Positions 57,200 to 64,000 of a DNA stretch of 64,000 bases are shown here, piece by piece. Position 1 is the stretch's first letter; every line of letters begins with the position of its first letter. Made by a program: the position numbers and the translations under genes. Source of the stretch: Phyto melanocephala (taxonomy: Eukaryota; Arthropoda; Insecta; Diptera; Rhinophoridae); contig OW799235.1 of NCBI GenBank assembly GCA_941918925.1, forward strand, positions 105,169,947-105,233,946, in the 5' to 3' direction. The notes beneath the pieces were generated by a model. That model searched no databases. It was not told the DNA's origin and worked only from the letters and a program-made list of their open reading frames with translations.

Positions 57200-60185
57200 T
57201 CCACAACTTACTGTACTACCATAGGTAGTTGCGCCTAAGGCGAGCCTTAAACAAATGGTTTTGATAATATACAATTTGATAATATAAATACAATATATAC
57301 AATACAAAAACTATTTTTGCTTAGATAACTCGTTAAATATCTTACTGAATACCAAAATCATTAAAATTGTCGTTTATTATTATTATTTTTTTCAAATACA
57401 ATTATCGTTGAATACGTGTAAAGCCCATACTATAGAACCGCGATTTACTAACCCTTAACCAGACTACAATCGTCAAATTTTTTAACGGAAACGTTAAAAA
57501 AATTATATAAAAGTCGTAAAATTTGTGAAAAAAATTTTGAAAGTACTAATATTTGTGCAATAACTTATTGGAAAATAAGTAAAATAAAATTTATAATAAG
57601 AATAAACAACATTTTTAAGGTTTTTAACTTAGAAAATGCAAAATTTCCGTTGTGTGTCCTAGAGATTTAAAGTTGTAAAAATTGTGAAAAATTTAAAAAA
57701 TAAAACACAAATATGTGATAAAAACTAGCACAAATTTATGTAATAAATTAAAAACACTTTTCTATTTTAAAAGTTTTCAAGTATATTTAAAAAAATAAAA
57801 TTTTAATTAAAAGTAAACAAAAAATTAGTTTTTTTGTGTTTTGATATTCTCCGGGACTTTTTGTGTTTGTTGCAGGGATGTTATCACCAGATATGAATTT
57901 GCCTTGGTTACAACTTTATTTTCAAATTGAAATCAAGTGGCAGTTTTGTCAAAAGAAAAAAATACCAAAAGATATTTACCACTATCGTAACGTAATTTTT
58001 TCAACCCAGCGATTAACGCAAATCTTGTATTTGTATATAATTCCACTGGTGAAATCTTAAGCAAATGGCTGTGTTGACAAACAAAACTGAAAAATATCAC
58101 ATGAGATTTACCACATATCAAATCTATCATAATCGATATCTCTTAGACTCACTTAATTGATATTGACGCAGATGATAAAGATGCTGTCACTTTCAAGGTC
58201 CATACGTAAATTCATATGTCTCTCAAAATTTAACTTTGCAAGTGGCTTAAAATGTTTCCTTTCTCTGGATGTCAGATTCTATATAAATGTTTCACGTATG
58301 TTTAGATTTTAGAATAGAAAATTTGACAATCATTTGTAAAATATATATTGCCTTAAGGCTCCTTAAGCGAAACTTGCTTCACATAATGGACTTTCAATGA
58401 GTACACTGTATACAAGGTTCTCTCGAAGCGACAGTTGATTATTATTTTATTTACTTATACCATGATATAATCTATCAAATGGATGGTATATTTTACCAGT
58501 AAATACACAGCATTACTTAACCACGTTGCACATTTACTTATAAAATTACTAAACTTTTCTTTTATTTCACTCAGCTGCTGTTTGACAGATCTCATCACAT
58601 TGCAACAATAAAAAAATACTAATTTTTGTTTTTCGTTTATTCCTACGGCTACTATGGGACATTCTTTATAAACGATTTTAAGCTGCGGTAATATAACGAA
58701 AAAAAAATTATGTAAGATTTGATTACTCAAGATTTCTTTTGCAGCACAAAATTTGATTTAATTCCCTCTAGAAAGTCAATTGATGCTTTTCAATTTAACC
58801 TCGTTACATTTAAGGTTGGAAAAATCTAAGCCAAAAAAAAAATCATTTTATCAGTATTAAAATTTTGATTTGTATTTATATCGCTGCGTATATTTACATA
58901 CATTCTTTAAAAACACACAAATGCACAAACCATAAAATTTACATTTAAATAAAAATATATAAAAAAAAATTAAATTAAAGACAAAATTTTATTCGAACAT
59001 TAACTGAGGAAGTGTCAGTATGTGTAACATTATCATGACCATTTTCACATGCTTTTAAATCTTTCTCAATCATAAAATACAGCTTACTCAGCAACATGTA
59101 ATTTAACTCGCACATACAAATACACAGACATACAGTATCATCATATAACATAGATCCTACACCTTATGAAATGATTCCCTATTTTGTTCGAGAGCTCTTA
59201 CTTTAACAGTATTTTCGTTGAGAGCTTTAAAAATATATGAAATCTCTGTTTTATTTTGCCACCTTAATTTACCACGTGCTTAAATATGGATTTTTTCACC
59301 ATTTTTTTTTTTTTTTTTTATTTATTTTCATTTTGTAGTACGAGAATATTTATTTTATATTTTTCTGACACGTTTTCGGTTTTTTAAAAATCACGTGTTA
59401 TTTGATTGTTGTCAGACATTTTTAGTAACTTAACTTGAGATTCCATCTTTTATCTCAGTTCACTGTTAACACTATATGGATTTTTTGTTGTTGTAATTTT
59501 CACTGTGAGTTGAATGAAATCATGGCTGTTCTGCTCTTTCAATTCTTAACATTTTGTGTAAATATTTGCATTGTTAAGAAAAGATTTTCTGGTGAATTTT
59601 TAGTTGTTTTTATATTTATAAATATTTTTTTATAATTCTATTGTACATTTCAACTTGGTATAGAATTTTTATTGTTTTTGGTTTTTTTTTATTAAATTGA
59701 ATTTCCTTTTTCCAATTGTTTTGCCTTGAAAAAAACGTACAAGCTTGCTAAGGAATGGTTGAACTTACATTGTTGTAATTTCCATTATGGTTTAGTTTGT
59801 TAATAATAAAATCAAAGAACTGTTGTTTGTGGCTATCGATTTTCGTTAAAAAAAAAACTTTTTATATATAAAATTTGATAAAGGAAACATACATACATAC
59901 ATACATATGTATGTAAATATGCTTTTTAAATAATTTTTATAGAAAATTTAAAGTTGAAGTATAAAGAACTTTGGGCTTGGAAATTCCAACAATAACTACA
60001 CAATGGAAATACATTAGCCTACCAATGACCTTTGCAAAGAAAATTCTTAAAGGTTTTTTAATTTATAGAAAGTTGTTGGTTAAAAAAATTATCACATAAA
60101 ATTTTTTCTTATATAAAAATTTTTGTTATTCGTAACATTAAATGTTAAAAAGTTCTTTGCTTATGATATAAACACGACATATTAT
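57200..60185. other. No confident feature
   Basis: AT-rich. A T17 run near 59304 and an (ATAC)n/ATGTATGT palindromic tract near 59889-59915. A possible splice acceptor (TTTGTTGCAG|G) at 57877 is followed by a 60-codon open frame without motifs. The minus frame 58455-58730 (91 codons) is unrecognised. Confidence 0.45.
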
Positions 60186-60189
60186 TATA

Positions 60190-60720
60190 ATCATTCCATA
60201 TATCCAATAACATGTCTATTTGGCAAGTAGTAGTCCAAAGTGTATTTTCAGTACGGGGTAGAGATATGACACCAATTGCTTTAGCGTCTTGGAGCTAAAA
60301 CTTGAAAGATTACATTTTCGAAGATGACCTATTTGGTACTACTAAAATCAATAAGCTCCTAGAAATTATTCCATACTGGTTATTGGTGAAGTTTCTTCAT
60401 AGAGCACGTGGTGGCTGTGGTTACTCCTACCCGGAAAAACGGCTTCTAAGATTGTTTAATGATTGATCTTTGATATTGATTATACTTTCGGCAATAGATG
60501 TTTTTGGAGGTGCTTTTTCTGCGTCCTCAATATAAAAATAATTATGATTTAATAACTAAAGGCAACTATATTTATATTAGGGTGATGTAGTTACTTGGTG
60601 AATTGTTCTTATTCTTCCGGAACAGAGCCTGCTATCGAAGAACAAGCAATAAGTGATATATAGCCTGAGCTCCTGAGGACATTACAAACCCAACCCTGTG
60701 TATAGTCGTTACAAATTTTA
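60190..60720 (+). repeat. Segment shared with 24096-24160 (LINE-associated)
   Basis: Around 60200-60260, ACATGTCTATTTGGCAAGTA...CAGTACGGGGTAGAGATATG matches 24097-24165 (GCATGTCTTCTTAGCTAGTG...CAGTACGGGGTAGAGAGGTG). In both places a LINE C-terminal fragment lies ~800 bp downstream. Whether this belongs to the LINE is unclear. The rest of the interval is not recognised. Confidence 0.4.
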
Positions 60721-60865
60721 AGTTTGGTCATTATCATTTGGTTGACATTTGTGGAGCAAAAGCGACAATCAAAGTTGTGCAATTTTTATGAAAACTTCAG
60801 TAGGATTCTTAATCATTTAAAAACAAACCCCGATTAAATCAAAATAATAAGTTAACTTAACTTAA

Positions 60866-61351
60866 AACAAGAACACTCTGGGGTGACCCAAATCTTGGGA
60901 AGTCAAAGGAGATTCTGAGACTAAGTAGACCTACACTTAGGAAATTAACCAGTGTAATTACAGGTCATACGGAGTTAAGAACTCATCTAGCTCGCATGAG
61001 ATTATCTGAGGAGACGACATGTAGAGCTTGCGAGGAAGAGGATGAGACTCTGGTACACTACCCCTGTCATTGTCCTGCGTTTGGGCATATTAGGCGCGAG
61101 AATTTTACAGTGGATACTATGCCGAACTTGAAATACCTGAGGAACTCGAACTGGAGTTCCATAAGGCGTTACATTGAGGGGACTGGTTTCTTGGACTAGT
61201 CCGTTATTTATGGGAGATTATGTTTATGGTTTTTTTTTTTGTTTGGGAATTCCGTTTTCCACATGGAGCGCACAACATGCCAACTGGGCATAGGTGTATA
61301 CCTGTAATGGGTTTGGGCTTTTATACCCCTCCTTTTCAACCTAACCTAACC
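60866..61351 (+). mobile_element. 5'-truncated R1/jockey-group LINE 3' end with target duplication
   Basis: An open frame from 60867 to the stop at 61198-61200 reads RTLWGDPNLGKSKEILRLSR, then ITGHTELRTHLARMRLSEET and CRACEEEDETLVHYPCHCPA. This is the end of the RNase H domain and the CxxCxxxxE...HxxCxCPA knuckle that closes R1/LOA/jockey-type ORF2 proteins. The ~150-bp 3' UTR ends CAACCTAACCTAACCTAACT. TAACTTAA occurs on both sides (60858-60865 and 61352-61359), a likely target duplication. The frame has no internal stop, so the insertion is fairly young. Confidence 0.75.
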
Positions 61352-61359
61352 TAACTTAA

Positions 61360-63706
61360 GATTTAGTAGAGACGTATTTCTTCAAATAAAATATAATTCT
61401 GATGTCCGACAAAAACAAAGAAATTGAATATGTCAAATGAAGCGTTATAGTACCCAAATTGCACAGAAAAACAGAAGTCGAAAATGTTCTTGATTTTTAT
61501 ATTACACCTTATTGAGTGTCAAGGGCATGTATAGTCATATGCTCATGCAGAAATGAACTTGGCAATAATTGTAGCATATATCCCAGGGATACTGTCTGGC
61601 TAGTTAACATGCTTGTAAATTTGATTCGAAGATCACTAAACCAAAACGCAAGACATTCCACTTTTGCCCTCAGATAGGTACAGAATCACTTATTCACTTC
61701 AATGTGCAAAAAATGGAAACCTCCTTAACTCAAGAGTGATTCATATATTCACTTTTTCACTACTTTTATCCTGAAAAATAACGTAATGTAGACTTATTGG
61801 TTTGAAGAAACTGCTACGTGCGAAATAGTTCGTTAATAGGGCTGCGCAACTCTTTCGCTTTTAACTTCATAATCTACTTTACGCTCTAACCGGACACTGC
61901 GTTTTGGAAGATCACTCCAGGAGTTTTAATTTCCTTTTCATTACTACCTTAGAAGTCGCCACGATGAGGAGAACGTTGAGATGGTGCAACATTTTTTCTG
62001 TCACCCAAAATTTACAGGAAAAGGATTCTCTACAATAAAGTGAGTGTATCTGATATTGATGTTGTAGAAATTTCACAAGGCATAAAAAAATTAAAAATTT
62101 TATACGAACATAACAATTCTCAGTTCATACGATATGTGCCTTCTTTAAGTTATTGTTAACTAATACCAACATTTAGTTTTCGTTTTTTATTTTTTTTAAC
62201 ATAAATTATATTTATGCATTTAATATTATTTGCCTCGTCTATAATAACATTTAATACAATTGTTTGCATAACAGAATCATTGAAGTACCATTGATTGTTA
62301 CAATTATTGTTTAATTTATTTATTTTCTTTTTGTCTATTCATTATAAATTTTATCAGATTCAATTTCACGTAAAATAATATTTGCACAATATTTATGCAT
62401 TTTAATTGAATATAACAAAGTTAAGTAACTGCTATTAATATTTGCATTAAACAAAACAAAAGAAGAAAATAAAACATTATAAAGCAACAACAGAATACAA
62501 CTAACAAAGGCACAAAGTATCGAATATTAAAACTACAAAGAAAGAAAAAGAATTAATATGAAGCAAACACAAGTAAAAATTTTTAAGCAGGCTGCGCCGA
62601 AACTGAAGTGCCCTACAACTACTACATTGTACGTATAAATACTCATGCCTAATAATATAGCCTTAAAAGAAAGCTCATATCGAAAAGGACGTTATCGAAA
62701 CCTTTATGCAATAAAGAAAAAATACATTTAAACATTTTTTTCTTTTATTTCTTTAAATTAATATGTCTGTAAATTTAGCAAATTTAAAAATGTAAGCTTC
62801 TCTGGAAACTACGAAATTTAAACTTTTTGTACACTTAAAGTTAATGTGTCATCATAAAAACTTTTCTCTTCACTGTTTTTCAGAAAGTGAGAGAAAATAT
62901 ACCACAAAAAAAGCAAAACATAATAACTTTTTTTCTCACACAGCAGTTTACTATTTAGAATTATTAATATGTATGCTTGGAATGCCGAAAAGTCTAAAAT
63001 AAGGTACTTATAATCAAAGTTGATTTTAAAGGTTAAACATTTTTATAGTAATTTTTGAATTTTCTAAATTTATGAATCTAAGATTATTAAATGTGTTACA
63101 AAAATATCCTTACAGTTGGTTGGTTAGTTTACGTGGCAATTCACTATACGCAAACGGTCAAGTGGAGTCTGTATGACACCGCTTTGACAAGACCACATCA
63201 TCTCTACCATTGTATCTCGACCAATGTATTTCAGAGTAGAGTAGTAAAGGTACTAAAACCACCCCGTGGCCGTGAGGTATCTCAGTAGATAATTTAGTCC
63301 AAATTCAGATATCGCAAAGAGGCTACCCAGTACATATATTACAACGAACCAACAATTCTACAGAACTTTTAATTTTCCTGAATAATCAGAGAAATAATTT
63401 TTAATTTAAAGGATGGGCCATCTATCGGTTTAAATTTTAACCAGAGGTTATTTCAAATCTGGCAATGCTTATGTCACTCGATTCTGTCACAAAATTCTGA
63501 ATATATTACGGCATTCGATCACGATCGACATTTTACTCGAACTCTAAATTTTACTCAAGATTCTAATAATAATTTTCAAATTTCGATCACGTTCGAATAC
63601 CGTAATTTGCCCCTTGATTAAATTTTAAGAAGTGCGCTGGAAAAGTAGTGAATATTTTGCTAGTTTCATATAAATGATATAGATTTATATTGTACGTTTT
63701 AAAGGG
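61360..63706. other. No confident feature
   Basis: AT-rich. 62569-62615 (ACAAGTAAAAATTTT...GGCTGCGCCGAAA) may be a decayed solo HINE 3' end. 63413 starts AAAGGATGGGCCATCTATCG, similar to the GGATGGGCC mariner TIRs, but no partner was found in the window. Confidence 0.45.
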
Positions 63707-64000
63707 TTCACCAAATAACTTCTTTTTTTTTTGAAAATGCTATAAAAAAATTGAAAAAGTTGTGTGGCACGTAGTGCCGTCCTGTTGAAACCAAATGTTG
63801 CCAATATCCTCCTCTCCAATTTTTGTGAACAAAAATTCGTTCAACATGGCCCGATAACAATCGCCATTGACTACCAAACAGTGAATCGTTTTGGATGTAT
63901 CGGCTTTTCAATGTATGCGATCGGGTTTTTTGTGCCCCAAATGCAACAATTTTGCTTGTTTACATACCCGCCAAGATCAAAATGAGCTTCATCTGAAAAG
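63707..64000 (-). pseudogene. Deleted mariner-like (DD41D type) element, runs off the window
   Basis: The left end, AAGGGTTCACCAAATAACTT, is the element's 3' end. On the minus strand: SDEAHFDLGGYVNKQNCCIW near 63985-63930 (first box intact), GTKNPIAYIEKPIHPKRF, then FTKIGEEDIGNIWFQQDGTT near 63800-63760 (second box intact), and immediately the tail QLFQFFYSIFKKK. So the region from the second box to the C-terminus, including the third aspartate, is deleted, with the same junction as at 163-665. The transposase start lies beyond the window. Confidence 0.75.

Noticed and set aside
57863..58060. 65-codon ORF behind a possible splice acceptor
   Set aside because: No recognisable motif, no donor partner, and the reading frame is no longer than expected by chance.
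61340..61355. (CCTAA)3 as a telomere remnant
   Set aside because: Only three units, and they fall at the 3' end of a LINE just before its target duplication.
1..64000. CRISPR arrays, operons, bacterial promoters or ribosome-binding sites
   Set aside because: Repeats here are dispersed eukaryotic transposons with no regular spacer arrangement, and there are no dense adjacent ORFs.

Overview
The window is AT-rich, intron- and TE-dominated eukaryotic DNA, most likely from a higher (brachyceran) fly. The grounds are: abundant ACATACATATGTATGT-type microsatellites; interspersed elements that carry the DINE-1/INE-1 signature of Drosophila and its relatives (ACCCCATAAAGTATATAT next to a GACGGACAGACGGAC tract, many GTGGGCGTGGCAC boxes); and many mariner/Tc1 and Helitron remnants. 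I see no bacterial features and no host gene that I can name. Almost every open frame is a piece of a transposon or is chance.

Layout. 1-1060: deleted mariner, a Helitron 3' end and DINE-like ends. 2750-5670: a DINE-like element (family A) carrying a 607-bp mariner-derived MITE, bracketed by a ~150-bp direct duplication; one duplicate carries a complete 757-bp Helitron. 6110-7110: LINE relic. 7722-13390: a nest in which a family B DINE-like element contains family A sequence, which contains a MITE and a Mutator-like (MULE) element with long subterminal repeat arrays. 15200-17660: DINE-like, mariner-like and reverse-strand Helitron copies. 19318-22920: two more family A elements with a TIR MITE between them. 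24090-31344: LINE tail, three or four DINE-like copies and a mariner-like element with TIRs. 32365-34515: two decayed mariner genes of different lineages. 36500-37650: a small coding-looking ORF and a LINE reverse-transcriptase relic. 39188-40029: two 327-bp direct repeats differing at one base, each with a hammerhead-ribozyme-like core. 40150-41900: two more mariner-like relics. 41900-46580: mostly unique DNA, possibly the 5' end of a gene. 46580-49770: DINE-like sequence broken by a CR1/jockey-group LINE and by a 901-bp DD41D mariner with both TIRs and TA duplications. 51800-53705: a TIR element and a family A element with a CCCGGG-rich insertion. 55146-57200: Tc1/mariner remnants and a possible LINE relic. 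60190-61359: LINE tail with target duplication. 63707-64000: the same deleted mariner type as at the left end, running off the window.

How the parts relate. The copies date each other. The mariner MITE in family A is present in three copies, and two other copies show the exact uninterrupted TA site. The Helitron likewise has an in-window empty site. The DINE-like families share a stem-loop (ATTCGGC/GCCGAAT) just outside their terminal GGGTATA boxes, as expected for Helentron-type 3' ends. The most unusual feature is the duplicated hammerhead-like motif at 39375 and 39890, resembling ribozymes of Penelope-like elements or animal retrozymes. All family names rest on motif recognition by eye; no database search was possible.
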